NCBI GenBank assembly: GCA_050949175.1
Contig: JBMNFG010000009.1
Span: 62,001-126,000 of the forward strand
Source: UBA4971 sp900019985
GTDB lineage: Bacteria > Bacillota > SHA-98 > UBA4971
Direction of reading: 5' to 3'
DNA: 64,000 nucleotides
Shown: piece after piece, positions 45,635-53,990 of the stretch
Layout of the letters: every line of letters starts with the position of its first letter
Position numbering within the stretch: position 1 is the first letter of the stretch
Notes under the pieces: model-generated
What the model was told of the DNA's origin: nothing
Seen by the model: the letters and a program-made list of their open reading frames with translations, nothing else
The model's database searches: none
Program-made: the position numbers and the translations under genes

Positions 45635-46664
45635 TCATAGCCTCCCTGTTGGCTTGTTCAGCGCTTTTGAGGGCAGCGTCTATATATGATTTGCCTACTT
45701 CACTTTCAATCCACTCAATATAAGCAGGCTGGCCAAATTCCTTAAACATATCCATTTCTTCAGGGGAAGGCCAATAGATCTTCATGCCCTTGTCAAGTAA
45801 GAACTGGATCCTTTTGTCTTCTTTTGCCTCAACGCTTAGCCGGTTAATCACATTGGCAGCGTGTGCAGCAGCTTTTATAACATAACGGTCTTCAGGAGAC
45901 AGGCTTTCCAGCCATTCGTTATTGATGACAAGCCACTGGCAGGAGTACTGGATATTAGCCATTGTCATGTAACTTTGGACCTCATAAAGGCTTCCGGAAA
46001 TAATGTAAGTGGATGGGTTCATCTGACCGTCTACAACACCTGTCTGTAAAGCCATGTAAACTTCTGTCCACGGGATAGGTGTGCCGCTGGCGCCGAAGGA
46101 TTTGTATAAGGCCAATTGCCCGGGATCCATTGCCCTGAATTTCATCCCTTTGAAGTCTTCAGGCTGCCGAATTTCTTTTTTGTTGTTTGTGAAGGCGATA
46201 AATCCGCCTTCCTCAACAGCTTCCAAGAGTGCGACACCTGTCCTCACCTGGAATTCCTTCTTAGTCATTTCCCAGTATTCGCTGTTATCGAAGAATAGAT
46301 GGGCAGCGTGAAAACTGTCAAACATAAAGGGAATTGTTGCTGCGGCAATCTCAGGATAGACAGACATTATCCCTGCATTGGATGCTACATTAATCTCTAA
46401 TGTGCCGTCCATTACCAGTTCCATCCGCTGCTCTTCATTGCCTAGCTGGCTGTCAGGGTAAAGAGTGATAGTGATGCGTCCATTTGTGCCTAATTCCACA
46501 AATTTCTTAAAGTTTGTTGCAAATTCATGGACAGCATTTATCTCGGGATCAGGTGCGTCATTATAGCACATCTTGACGTTCATTACCTGGGCAGCAGATG
46601 ACACACTCCCGACAAGTAACATAAAGACTAATACCGCAACCAGCGTTAAGCCTTTCATCCTCAC
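45624..46664 (-). CDS. dctP: TRAP transporter substrate-binding protein (DctP)
   Basis: From GTG at 46664 (AAAGGGG nine bases upstream) the product has 346 residues, with a signal peptide (RMKGLTLVAVLVFMLLVGSVSSAA) and then a typical DctP body. Conserved parts are NEEQRMELVMDGTLEI, GMKFRAMDPGQLALYKSFGASGTPIPWTEVYMALQTGVVDGQMNP, which includes the arginine that binds the substrate carboxylate, and EVQSYMTMANIQYS. It catches an organic acid outside the membrane and hands it to DctQM. ATG two codons later is an alternative start, and the frame is open for 20 codons upstream without a ribosome binding site. Between hydrogenase and guaB the substrate is not suggested by context. Confidence 0.92.
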   Translation of the reverse strand: MRMKGLTLVAVLVFMLLVGSVSSAAQVMNVKMCYNDAPDPEINAVHEFATNFKKFVELGTNGRITITLYPDSQLGNEEQRMELVMDGTLEINVASNAGIMSVYPEIAAATIPFMFDSFHAAHLFFDNSEYWEMTKKEFQVRTGVALLEAVEEGGFIAFTNNKKEIRQPEDFKGMKFRAMDPGQLALYKSFGASGTPIPWTEVYMALQTGVVDGQMNPSTYIISGSLYEVQSYMTMANIQYSCQWLVINNEWLESLSPEDRYVIKAAAHAANVINRLSVEAKEDKRIQFLLDKGMKIYWPSPEEMDMFKEFGQPAYIEWIESEVGKSYIDAALKSAEQANREAMIGE

Positions 46665-46706
46665 AGTTGCAATCCCCTTTCTATTTCTATAAATGCCATT
46701 ACATTC

Positions 46707-46735
46707 ACTATAAATGGTGAGCATAAAATATGAAA
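46707..46735 (-). promoter_or_regulatory. Possible promoter of dctPQM
   Basis: On the minus strand TTTCAT (46730-46735) and TATAGT (46707-46712) are 17 bases apart. The -35 element is weak, so this is a moderate candidate. Confidence 0.4.
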
Positions 46736-46772
46736 GACCTTTTAGCCTTTTAAATCTGGAAAATAACAGTTA

Positions 46773-46801
46773 TTGAGTTAATGGGCAAGATTTGGTACAA
46801 T
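46773..46801 (+). promoter_or_regulatory. Sigma-A promoter of guaB
   Basis: TTGAGT (46773-46778) is followed after 17 bases by TACAAT (46796-46801). The start codon lies about 36 bases on. No purine riboswitch fits in the short leader. Confidence 0.7.
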
Positions 46802-46836
46802 TGGAACAACCTTAGTCCCAGAAGGAGCTTTTGATT

Positions 46837-48321
46837 ATGGAGTTTGGCGAGAAATTCGGAAAATACGCATTAACCTTTGATGATGTGCTCCTGGTGCCGG
46901 GATATTCTGAAGTGCTGCCGAGGGATGTAAATGTCACAACGAAGATTACACGGAATATCCATCTTAATATCCCCTTGGCAAGTGCGGCAATGGATACTGT
47001 CACCGAAGCAAGGCTTGCCATTGCCATAGCCAGAGAAGGCGGTATCGGTGTAATCCATAAGAACATGCCCGTGGAAAAGCAGGCTACTGAAGTCGACCGG
47101 GTAAAGCGCTCAGAACACGGGGTTATAGTTGATCCGATACACCTTGGCCCGGATAACCTTATTTCTGATGCCCTGAAGATAATGGAGACTTATCACATTT
47201 CCGGGGTGCCAATCACGGAAAATGGAAAGCTCGTAGGGATCCTTACCAACAGAGACTTAAGATTCGAAACGGATTTCGATCAACCTATAAGAAGCCGGAT
47301 GACTAAGGACAATCTGATTACAGCTCCTGTAGGGACTACTCTTGAAGAAGCTAAAGCGATTCTTCAGAAGCACAAGATAGAGAAGCTTCCCCTTGTAGAT
47401 GAGAACTACATGCTAAAAGGCCTGATTACTGTCAAAGACATTATGAAGGCAAAGCAGTACCCTAATTCAGCCAAAGATGAAAAGGGACGTCTCCGTGTGG
47501 CAGCCGCAGTCGGGGTTGTGGACGCATTGGAGCGAGCAGGCGCTCTCGTTGATGCAGGCTGCGATCTCCTGGTGGTAGATACTGCTCATGGGCATTCGAA
47601 AGCGGTCTTAGACACAGTCCGGCTTCTTAAGGCAAATTTCAAAGATGTAGATGTCGCAGCAGGTAACATAGCCACAGGCGAGGCAGCTCGCGCCCTTATT
47701 GAGGCAGGCGCTGATGCTATTAAGGTAGGAGTCGGACCGGGGTCGATATGCACGACAAGGGTAGTGGCAGGGATAGGAGTCCCGCAAATAAGCGCGATTT
47801 TTGATTGTTCAAGGGTTGCCAGGAAGTACGGGATACCTGTTATAGCTGACGGCGGAATCAAGTATTCAGGGGACATGGTGAAAGCTTTGGCATGTGGCGC
47901 TGATGTGGTGATGATTGGTAAGCTGTTTGCAGGAACTGAAGAGAGTCCGGGAGAAAGGGTCATTTACAAAGGTAGAAGTGTAAAGATTTATCGAGGCATG
48001 GGATCAGTTGAAGCTATGAAAGCCGGTTCAGGTGATAGGTACTTCCAAGATCCCAGGCATAAACTGGTCCCGGAAGGCATTGAAGGCATGGTTCCGTACA
48101 AAGGTGCACTTGCAGACACTGTCTATCAGCTTGTAGGCGGATTGAGGGCAGGTATGGGCTATTGCGGAGCAAGAGACATCCACGAACTTCAGACGAAGAC
48201 AAAGTTCGTCAGGATGACCGGTGCCGGCCTCCGCGAGAGCCATCCGCATGACGTTGTCATAACCAGGGAAGCGCCGAACTATAGTTTCACTACAGGCACA
48301 GATCTTGACGAACTGCTATAG
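46837..48321 (+). CDS. guaB: IMP dehydrogenase
   Basis: GuaB makes XMP from IMP with NAD+, the committed step to guanine nucleotides. From ATG at 46837 it has 494 residues: TFDDVLLVPGYS at the start, two CBS domains at about residues 95-215 (VDPIHLGPDNLISDALKIME; TAPVGTTLEEAKAILQKHKIEKLPLVDE), and the active-site loop VGPGSICTTRVVAG with the catalytic cysteine. RGMGSVEAMKAGSGDRYFQ is the mobile flap. AGGAG stands upstream; TTG at 46831 is an alternative. It is divergent from dctPQM. Confidence 0.97.
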   Translation: MEFGEKFGKYALTFDDVLLVPGYSEVLPRDVNVTTKITRNIHLNIPLASAAMDTVTEARLAIAIAREGGIGVIHKNMPVEKQATEVDRVKRSEHGVIVDPIHLGPDNLISDALKIMETYHISGVPITENGKLVGILTNRDLRFETDFDQPIRSRMTKDNLITAPVGTTLEEAKAILQKHKIEKLPLVDENYMLKGLITVKDIMKAKQYPNSAKDEKGRLRVAAAVGVVDALERAGALVDAGCDLLVVDTAHGHSKAVLDTVRLLKANFKDVDVAAGNIATGEAARALIEAGADAIKVGVGPGSICTTRVVAGIGVPQISAIFDCSRVARKYGIPVIADGGIKYSGDMVKALACGADVVMIGKLFAGTEESPGERVIYKGRSVKIYRGMGSVEAMKAGSGDRYFQDPRHKLVPEGIEGMVPYKGALADTVYQLVGGLRAGMGYCGARDIHELQTKTKFVRMTGAGLRESHPHDVVITREAPNYSFTTGTDLDELL

Positions 48322-48361
48322 AATACCAACAAAAAGTAAGGAAAGGAAAGGGGCGGATAAA

Positions 48362-49189
48362 ATGATAAAGAGCCATAACAAGTGGCTGATTTTGGGAGTC
48401 GCGTTCCTCATTCTCCTTGGTGTTACTCAGATAGGAGTTGCTGCTGATGAGCCGCCCATGACTCTTTTTATCAATCCGAATCCAACTCCTGACTTCAAAG
48501 CTGATGTTTGGGTTGACAGGGGGCAGGGGGCTACGTATTACCCCGGTGATTCTATAGATGTATACTACAGGTCCAGCAAAAACAGTTATGTCTACATCTT
48601 GAATATTGATTCTGCTAACCGTAGCCAGTGGTTGTTACCGAGTCAATGGTTTCCCAACAACTATGTACTGGCGAACAGGACATACGTACTTCCTAACATG
48701 CAGGTAGAAGGGCCTGCCGGAAAAGAGCATCTGGTGATTTTCGCGTCAACTGAGCCATTGTCTCTTCCGTATCTCGAACAGTCTGTTCAATCAGGTAGTC
48801 AGTCATCGTACATTGAAGGAGATCTGGACTTAGTGTTCGGAGCTATTCACGCCAAGATAAGGATAACTCCGCAGCGGAACTGGGTGAGTTCAAGTACATA
48901 CTTCTATGTCGGCGGCTATACGACGCCGATTCCGAAGCCGGTACAACCGGTACAACCGGTAAGGCCGGAGAGGTATGCTGCTGTGAACGTCACTTCGAGT
49001 CCTTCCAGGGCAAGGGTGTTCCTGGACGGAGAGGACAAAGGAACAACACCTGTTCTTATCAAGCAAGTTCCTTTAGGGTCACATGAAGTCACAGTAGTGG
49101 CACCCGGCTATTACACCTATACGAAGAAGTTCGAAGCTAACCATTATCAGACCTACTATCTCAGCGCGACGTTAAAGAAGATAAAGTAG
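48362..49189 (+). CDS. Secreted protein with DUF4384 and PEGA domains
   Basis: The 275-residue product has a signal peptide (KWLILGVAFLILLGVTQIGVAA, residues 7-28), a DUF4384 domain (YYPGDSIDVYYRSSKNSYVYILNI to VIFASTEPL, about 55-140), a proline-rich hinge PKPVQPVQPVRP, and a C-terminal PEGA domain (VNVTSSPSRARVFLDGEDKGTTPV to the end). PEGA domains occur in surface proteins; DUF4384 domains often sit beside stress or secretion modules. The function is not known. ATG at 48362 follows AAAGGGGCGGA. The frame is open 19 codons further up, but that part lacks a ribosome binding site and overlaps guaB. Confidence 0.85.
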   Translation: MIKSHNKWLILGVAFLILLGVTQIGVAADEPPMTLFINPNPTPDFKADVWVDRGQGATYYPGDSIDVYYRSSKNSYVYILNIDSANRSQWLLPSQWFPNNYVLANRTYVLPNMQVEGPAGKEHLVIFASTEPLSLPYLEQSVQSGSQSSYIEGDLDLVFGAIHAKIRITPQRNWVSSSTYFYVGGYTTPIPKPVQPVQPVRPERYAAVNVTSSPSRARVFLDGEDKGTTPVLIKQVPLGSHEVTVVAPGYYTYTKKFEANHYQTYYLSATLKKIK

Positions 49190-49226
49190 GAAAAGGGTTT
49201 TCAATAGGTAATAACAAATGAATGAG

Positions 49227-49280
49227 AAGCCCAGGTTTTCGCGGTGCCGGGAATGCCGGCAAAGCAGGCCTGGGCTTTTC
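49227..49280 (+). terminator. Terminator after the PEGA-domain gene
   Basis: AAGCCCAGG (49227-49235) pairs with CCTGGGCTT (49269-49277), followed by TTTTC. An inner GTGCCGG/CCGGCA hairpin lies in the loop. Confidence 0.8.
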
Positions 49281-49392
49281 ACGCTATGGAAGGCGCTTTA
49301 TCTGAATGGTATAATATTAAAGCACAAGTGTCCCTGTAAGTTGGGGCCATGAATGGAAGTGCAAATTCTTCTAAGACTGGTGGGATCGTTCT

Positions 49393-50685
49393 GTGCAGAC
49401 TGTTAATATCTCCCATGTAGCAGAGTATGTCGATGAAGAAGTCAAGATTGCAGGCTGGGTCTACAACAAAAGGTCAAGCGGTTCCGTGATTTTTCTTATT
49501 TTGAGGGACGGAACAGGATTCATCCAGGCAGTTGCAGTCAAAGGCGAAATATCTGATGGGGATTTCCAAACCTGCGATGAATTGACCCAGGAGTCTTCAG
49601 TTGTCATATCGGGGAAGGTCAGGGCAGATAAAAGAGCCCCCGGAGGCTTTGAGCTTGCAGTGACAGGCATTGAGGTTGTGCAGATCGCAGACGAATACCC
49701 GATATCCCTTAAGAAACACGGGGTAGATTTCCTCATGGAACGAAGACACCTATGGTTGCGTACGCCGAGGCAGACAGCTATCTTGAGGATTAGGCATGAG
49801 GTCATAAAAGCAATCAGGGATTTCTTTGATGAGCAGGGGTTTGTCTTAATCGATGCCCCGATTTTGACTCCGTCTGCATGCGAAGGCACGACTACTTTGT
49901 TTTCTACGGAGTACTTTGATTCCACTGCATACTTGAGTCAAAGCGGCCAGCTTTACATGGAAGCTGCAGCTATGGCCCTGGGCAAGGTATATTGTTTCGG
50001 GCCTACTTTCCGCGCGGAGAAATCCAAGACCAGGAGGCATCTGACAGAGTTTTGGATGGTAGAGCCGGAGATGGCTTGGGTCGATTTGGACGGGAACCTC
50101 AAAGTCCAAGAAGAGCTTGTAAGCTATGTAATTCAGAGAGTGCTGGAAGAAAAGAAGAACGAACTTGAAACGATAAAGAGAGACACAGGCAGACTGGAAA
50201 ACATCAAACCCCCTTTCCCGCGGATTTCCTATGATGAGGCAGTTGAGATTCTACATAAATGCGGTGTTGAGTTTGAGTGGGGTAATGATTTCGGCGGCGG
50301 AGATGAGACTGTCTTAGCGGAGCAGTTTGAATTGCCGGTATTCGTACATAGATATCCTTCGAGTGTCAAAGCTTTCTACATGAAACCTGATCCGGAAAGG
50401 CCTGAGGTTTGTCTGTCTGCAGATCTTTTGGCACCTGAAGGCTACGGCGAGATCATCGGCGGAGGCCAGAGGATTGACGACCTTGAGCTATTGGCATCTC
50501 GCATCAAAGAGCATAACCTCCCTGAAGAAGCATACGAATGGTATATGGGCCTCCGCAGGTACGGTTCTGTGCCCCACTCCGGGTTCGGCCTTGGTATTGA
50601 GCGGTTTGTCGCTTGGATATGCGGACTTGACCATGTGAGAGAGACAATACCCTTCCCAAGGCTGTTAAACAGGATTTATCCGTAA
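49393..50685 (+). CDS. asnS: Asparagine--tRNA ligase
   Basis: A 430-residue class IIb synthetase. The N-terminal OB fold reads tRNA (VKIAGWVYNKRSSGSVIFLILRDGTGFIQAV), motif 2 is FRAEKSKTRRHLTEFWMVEPEM, and motif 3 is GFGLGIERFVAWICG. The end HVRETIPFPRLLNRIYP is the asparaginyl type and not the aspartyl type. The start is GTG at 49393. A -10 element TATAAT lies at 49310-49315, with a poor -35. The leader is short and I see no T-box motif. Confidence 0.93.
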   Translation: MQTVNISHVAEYVDEEVKIAGWVYNKRSSGSVIFLILRDGTGFIQAVAVKGEISDGDFQTCDELTQESSVVISGKVRADKRAPGGFELAVTGIEVVQIADEYPISLKKHGVDFLMERRHLWLRTPRQTAILRIRHEVIKAIRDFFDEQGFVLIDAPILTPSACEGTTTLFSTEYFDSTAYLSQSGQLYMEAAAMALGKVYCFGPTFRAEKSKTRRHLTEFWMVEPEMAWVDLDGNLKVQEELVSYVIQRVLEEKKNELETIKRDTGRLENIKPPFPRISYDEAVEILHKCGVEFEWGNDFGGGDETVLAEQFELPVFVHRYPSSVKAFYMKPDPERPEVCLSADLLAPEGYGEIIGGGQRIDDLELLASRIKEHNLPEEAYEWYMGLRRYGSVPHSGFGLGIERFVAWICGLDHVRETIPFPRLLNRIYP

Positions 50686-50698
50686 AGGAGAGGTTTAC

Positions 50699-52210
50699 AT
50701 GGCACGTTGTATGTCAGCTCGCGCAACTCGGGCGGCTAAACAAGGCCTGGTGATTGTGGCCGTCTTTATGCTCGCTTTGTCTTTCAGCATCGAAGCTGCG
50801 GATGTCCCTTTCTCTGATGTGCCTTACGGTATTCAGGCAAGCAGCGACCTGGAGGCAGGAGTCGCTTTGTTTCAATCAGGCAGGTTTGAAGATGCGATAC
50901 GGGCGTTTTCCCGTGAGATCGAAAGAGATCCGGAAGGGCCGGATGCAGCTGAAGTGTATGCCTGGCTTGGGTATGCCTACTTTTGCAAGGGATGGAGTTC
51001 TGAAGCCTTGAAGGCTTATGAGGAGAGTTTTGCCGGGACAACAGATCCGGATCTGCAAGTCCGGGCACTGCTTGCCCTGGGTCAACTGTATTTGGATAAC
51101 GGTGACTATGACAAGGCTCTGTCTACGTTCCATGATGCTCTCAGGCTGTCTAGTGGGAAAGAGCAGATTATAGCTAAGAACTTGATTGCCATTGCCAACT
51201 ACGAGGCAGGCAACGTTTCAGCTGCCAAAGAGATGTTTGAGGAAGTCCTTTCCGAATCTTCCCAAGACCCGGTTGCTGACTATTACATTCAAGTAATAGA
51301 GTATGCTGAGAAAAAGAAGCGTGTGTTGTTCCCTACGAAACCTCAATTTGGAAAGGGATACGAGGCTGCCGCGAAAGGCACGGTCACTGTGAATTCAGGC
51401 GCCAAGTACACCATGACCCCACATGTAAAGTTGAGCCTCGGTGTAGAGGCGGATTCTGCTATGGAAGGATTCTTCCTTTCCTCAGGTGACGACAGTTTCA
51501 GGTGGCACAGCTGGCAGTCACCGAATATTCCGTGGAGGCTTACAGGAGAGGAAGACGGAGTAAAGCAGGTCAACGTAGTTTACTATGCGAAGGGTCTCAG
51601 CGGGGTTCGAATTGCAGGCACATCCATTACACTGGACAGGAAGCCCCCCTGGGGTTCGTTTACGATAAATGAGGGAGAGAAATACACAAACAACACTTCA
51701 GTCAGGTTGAATTTCAGCTTCTATGACACGTTAAGCGGCATAGGAGGCATCTGCCTCAGCAATGACGGTATATCATGGACTGACTGGATGCAGTACCGAA
51801 GCTCGATTTACTGGCAACTGCCTCCGGGAGACGGTAAGAAGACCGTATACGCTCATGTTCACGACGGTGCAGGGAATATATCCGGTGTTATCACCGCATC
51901 AGTCGAGTTAGATACGACCCCTCCTGCGCTCTGGTTTATCAACTTAAAGCACTTGAGTCCTACGTCAGTGGAGATCACGTGGATGACTGACGAGTCTTCC
52001 GATTCTGCAGTCGAGTTCAGGCTTGATTCTGACAGAAGGCAGAGTATTACGGTCCGGGACGACAAGTTCACTACTCATCACGTAATACGCCTTGAAGACC
52101 TTAAACCGGAGACGAAGTACAGGTTCAAGGTGCTTTCTTGTGATCTTGCAGGAAACCTATCTGTTTCAGGGGAGTACTCATTTGTTACGAAGGCTGAGAA
52201 TCAAAAATGA
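50699..52210 (+). CDS. Secreted TPR protein with fibronectin-like C-terminus
   Basis: The 503-residue product starts with a signal peptide (GLVIVAVFMLALSFSIEAAD, about 16-35). TPR repeats follow at about residues 50-190 (LEAGVALFQSGRFEDAIRAFSREIERDP; AYFCKGWSSEALKAYEESF; LYLDNGDYDKALSTFHDAL; NYEAGNVSAAKEMFEEVL). Then come beta-rich Ig/Big-like segments with the pattern of SWSPNIPWRL and TLDRKPPWGSFTINEGEKYTN, and a fibronectin type III-like end (PTSVEITWMTDESSDSAVEF). It is probably an exported scaffold or wall-associated protein of unknown role. ATG at 50699 follows AAAGGAGAGG, 14 bases after asnS. Confidence 0.82.
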   Translation: MARCMSARATRAAKQGLVIVAVFMLALSFSIEAADVPFSDVPYGIQASSDLEAGVALFQSGRFEDAIRAFSREIERDPEGPDAAEVYAWLGYAYFCKGWSSEALKAYEESFAGTTDPDLQVRALLALGQLYLDNGDYDKALSTFHDALRLSSGKEQIIAKNLIAIANYEAGNVSAAKEMFEEVLSESSQDPVADYYIQVIEYAEKKKRVLFPTKPQFGKGYEAAAKGTVTVNSGAKYTMTPHVKLSLGVEADSAMEGFFLSSGDDSFRWHSWQSPNIPWRLTGEEDGVKQVNVVYYAKGLSGVRIAGTSITLDRKPPWGSFTINEGEKYTNNTSVRLNFSFYDTLSGIGGICLSNDGISWTDWMQYRSSIYWQLPPGDGKKTVYAHVHDGAGNISGVITASVELDTTPPALWFINLKHLSPTSVEITWMTDESSDSAVEFRLDSDRRQSITVRDDKFTTHHVIRLEDLKPETKYRFKVLSCDLAGNLSVSGEYSFVTKAENQK

Positions 52211-52256
52211 TATAGATAGGAATTCCGAGTTATCAAGGACGGGAGCGAACAGGTAA

Positions 52257-53672
52257 ATGATGACGCGTGAAACAGGGAATTCGTATGATGTGATCATCAT
52301 CGGTGCAGGCCCTGCCGGCATATTCTCCGGGCTTGAGCTGGCTCGGAGAAGCAAGGAAAAGGTCAGTGTCGCCATTATCGAGAAAGGCCCTGACATTGAC
52401 GCGAGGATATGCCCGTCTACTGAAGGGAAATCGGCATGCAGGAGGTGCGATCCCTGCAGCGTTGTATCGGGATGGGGTGGAGCAGGCGCGTTCAGTGACG
52501 GAAAACTGACCCTTTCAACCCAGGTCGGCGGGATGCTGGACTTATACACAGGCGAGGCCAACCTGAGACACCTTATTGACTATGTGGACAAAATCTACCT
52601 TCACTTCGGCGCCCCCGGACAGGTTTGGGGCGAGGATGAGGAAGCCATACATGAACTGGAGCGAAAGGCTTTACTTGCTGAGCTTAAGCTGATACCTGCT
52701 CCTATCAGGCATCTGGGGACAGGCAAGACTCAAAAAATCCTGGAAGGGATGAAGGAAGAGCTCAGCAGCTTTGCCGATATTATCCTGGGGGAGAGCGCAA
52801 AGGAGATCCTCGTCGAAGACAACAAGGCAGCAGGTGTTTTGACTTCCAAAGGACGTGTGCTGAAAGGGTCTTATGTGATTGCTGCCCCGGGAAGGGACGG
52901 GGCGGAGTGGTTGTCAGGAGAAGCCCGCAGGCTGGGCTTGTCCATGGCCATCAACCCTGTGGACATCGGTGTTCGGGTAGAGCTCCCTGCTGTGGTGGCA
53001 GAGCCTTTGACCCGTGTGTCCTATGAATCAAAGCTCATCTATCATTCCCGATCTTTTGACGACAAAGTCAGGACTTTCTGCATGTGCCCTTACGGGCAGG
53101 TGGTTACCGAAAGCTCAGACGGGCTCATTACAGTGAACGGACATACTCACTCAGAAAAGAAGACTGAAAACACCAATTTCGCTCTCTTGGTGAGCAAAAC
53201 CTTTACTGAGCCTTTTAAGGATCCTATCGCATATGGGAAATATGTGGCAGGCCTGGCGAACCTCTTGGGCAACGGAGTGATTGTCCAAAGGCTTGGTGAC
53301 CTGATTAACGGAAGAAGATCCATTAAAGAGCGGATTGCAAAAGGGACTGTTGTGCCTACGCTGAAGGATGCGACACCCGGTGACCTAAGCCTCGTCTTCC
53401 CGTACAGGCACCTCGTAAGCATCATGGAAATGCTAAAGGCCCTGGATGCAGTGGCTCCGGGGATCTATAGCCGCAACACATTGCTCTACGGTGTAGAAGT
53501 GAAATTCTATTCATCTAGGCTGGAAGTCAACGATGTCTTGGAGACTCAGGTGAGGAACTTGTTTGCAATAGGAGACGGGGCAGGAGTTACCCGCGGACTG
53601 ATGCAGGCATCAGCTTCAGGTGTTGTTGCTGCCCGGGAGATCCTGCGCAGGCTCGATTCAAGTTCTTATTGA
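52257..53672 (+). CDS. FAD-dependent dehydrogenase of the COG2509 type
   Basis: The 471-residue flavoprotein starts with the dinucleotide fold DVIIIGAGPAGIFSGLELAR (about 9-28). A cysteine cluster CPSTEGKSACRRCDPC at about 56-71 precedes GWGGAGAFSDGKLTLS. The C-terminal FAD motif is NLFAIGDGAGVTRGLMQASASGVVAAREI. This family is widespread in anaerobes and its substrates are unknown. ATG at 52257 or 52260 is the start; no strong ribosome binding site is visible. Its stop codon lies within the -35 region of the promoter for the downstream leader. Confidence 0.85.
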   Translation: MMTRETGNSYDVIIIGAGPAGIFSGLELARRSKEKVSVAIIEKGPDIDARICPSTEGKSACRRCDPCSVVSGWGGAGAFSDGKLTLSTQVGGMLDLYTGEANLRHLIDYVDKIYLHFGAPGQVWGEDEEAIHELERKALLAELKLIPAPIRHLGTGKTQKILEGMKEELSSFADIILGESAKEILVEDNKAAGVLTSKGRVLKGSYVIAAPGRDGAEWLSGEARRLGLSMAINPVDIGVRVELPAVVAEPLTRVSYESKLIYHSRSFDDKVRTFCMCPYGQVVTESSDGLITVNGHTHSEKKTENTNFALLVSKTFTEPFKDPIAYGKYVAGLANLLGNGVIVQRLGDLINGRRSIKERIAKGTVVPTLKDATPGDLSLVFPYRHLVSIMEMLKALDAVAPGIYSRNTLLYGVEVKFYSSRLEVNDVLETQVRNLFAIGDGAGVTRGLMQASASGVVAAREILRRLDSSSY

Positions 53673-53697
53673 CGAGGGGTTTGGCATATTCTATACT
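53669..53697 (+). promoter_or_regulatory. Sigma-A promoter of the ABC-exporter leader
   Basis: TTGACG (53669-53674) and TATACT (53692-53697) are separated by 17 bases, close to consensus. Transcription should begin near 53704, giving a leader of about 285 bases before the ATPase gene. Confidence 0.75.
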
Positions 53698-53743
53698 GGA
53701 AATACAGATTTTAGAGAATGAATCCAGAGGGGGGTCGTAAGAG

Positions 53744-53815
53744 ATGACAACAATGATCTACCGGATAATCGTATTTATCGATGTTATGAAGAAACGGCCC
53801 CACCATGACTGTTGA
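53744..53815 (+). CDS. Candidate 23-residue leader peptide of an attenuator
   Basis: An open frame of 23 codons plus TGA begins with ATG at 53744, with AGAGGGGGG about nine bases upstream. The peptide is hydrophobic in the middle (YRIIVFIDV) and ends in a basic and His-rich tail, KKRPHHDC. The codons for RPHHD are themselves the left arm of an RNA stem (53796-53809). Position and layout match ribosome-sensing leader peptides upstream of antibiotic-resistance and transporter genes. The K-K-R triplet fits the R/K-x-R/K pattern known from macrolide-dependent stalling, but stalling here is untested. Confidence 0.65.
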   Translation: MTTMIYRIIVFIDVMKKRPHHDC

Positions 53816-53931
53816 CTGGTAAATAATGTCATGGTCGTGGGCCGCATATGCCCACGACCTCTTGACTGTAATAGGCTGTCTATTATCTACGTTGTTAGAA
53901 AGAGTCGTGGGATATCCTACGGCTCTTTTTT
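53796..53931 (+). promoter_or_regulatory. Attenuator: mutually exclusive hairpins ending in an intrinsic terminator
   Basis: Five segments can pair in alternative ways. Segment 1 (53796-53809) pairs with segment 2 (53828-53843) by 8 plus 5 base pairs. Segment 2 (53833-53842) pairs instead with segment 3 (53850-53859) by 10 perfect pairs. Segment 3 (53851-53863) can pair with segment 4 (53900-53911) by 12 pairs with one bulge. Segment 4 is the left arm of the terminator (53901-53911 with 53916-53926, then six T). So 1:2 frees 3 to form 3:4 and block the terminator, whereas 2:3 lets the terminator form. Segment 1 lies inside the leader peptide reading frame, so ribosome position can decide. Confidence 0.7.
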
Positions 53932-53990
53932 GATTTGTTGCGTTTTGAGGATTGCTGCGGTTTGATGCAGGAAAGAGGGGTTTGATTGAG

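Noticed and set aside
46802..46836. Purine riboswitch before guaB
   Set aside because: The leader between promoter and start is only about 30 bases, too short for the aptamer.
49316..49392. T-box leader before asnS
   Set aside because: The leader is about 75 bases and lacks the conserved T-box sequence and terminator.
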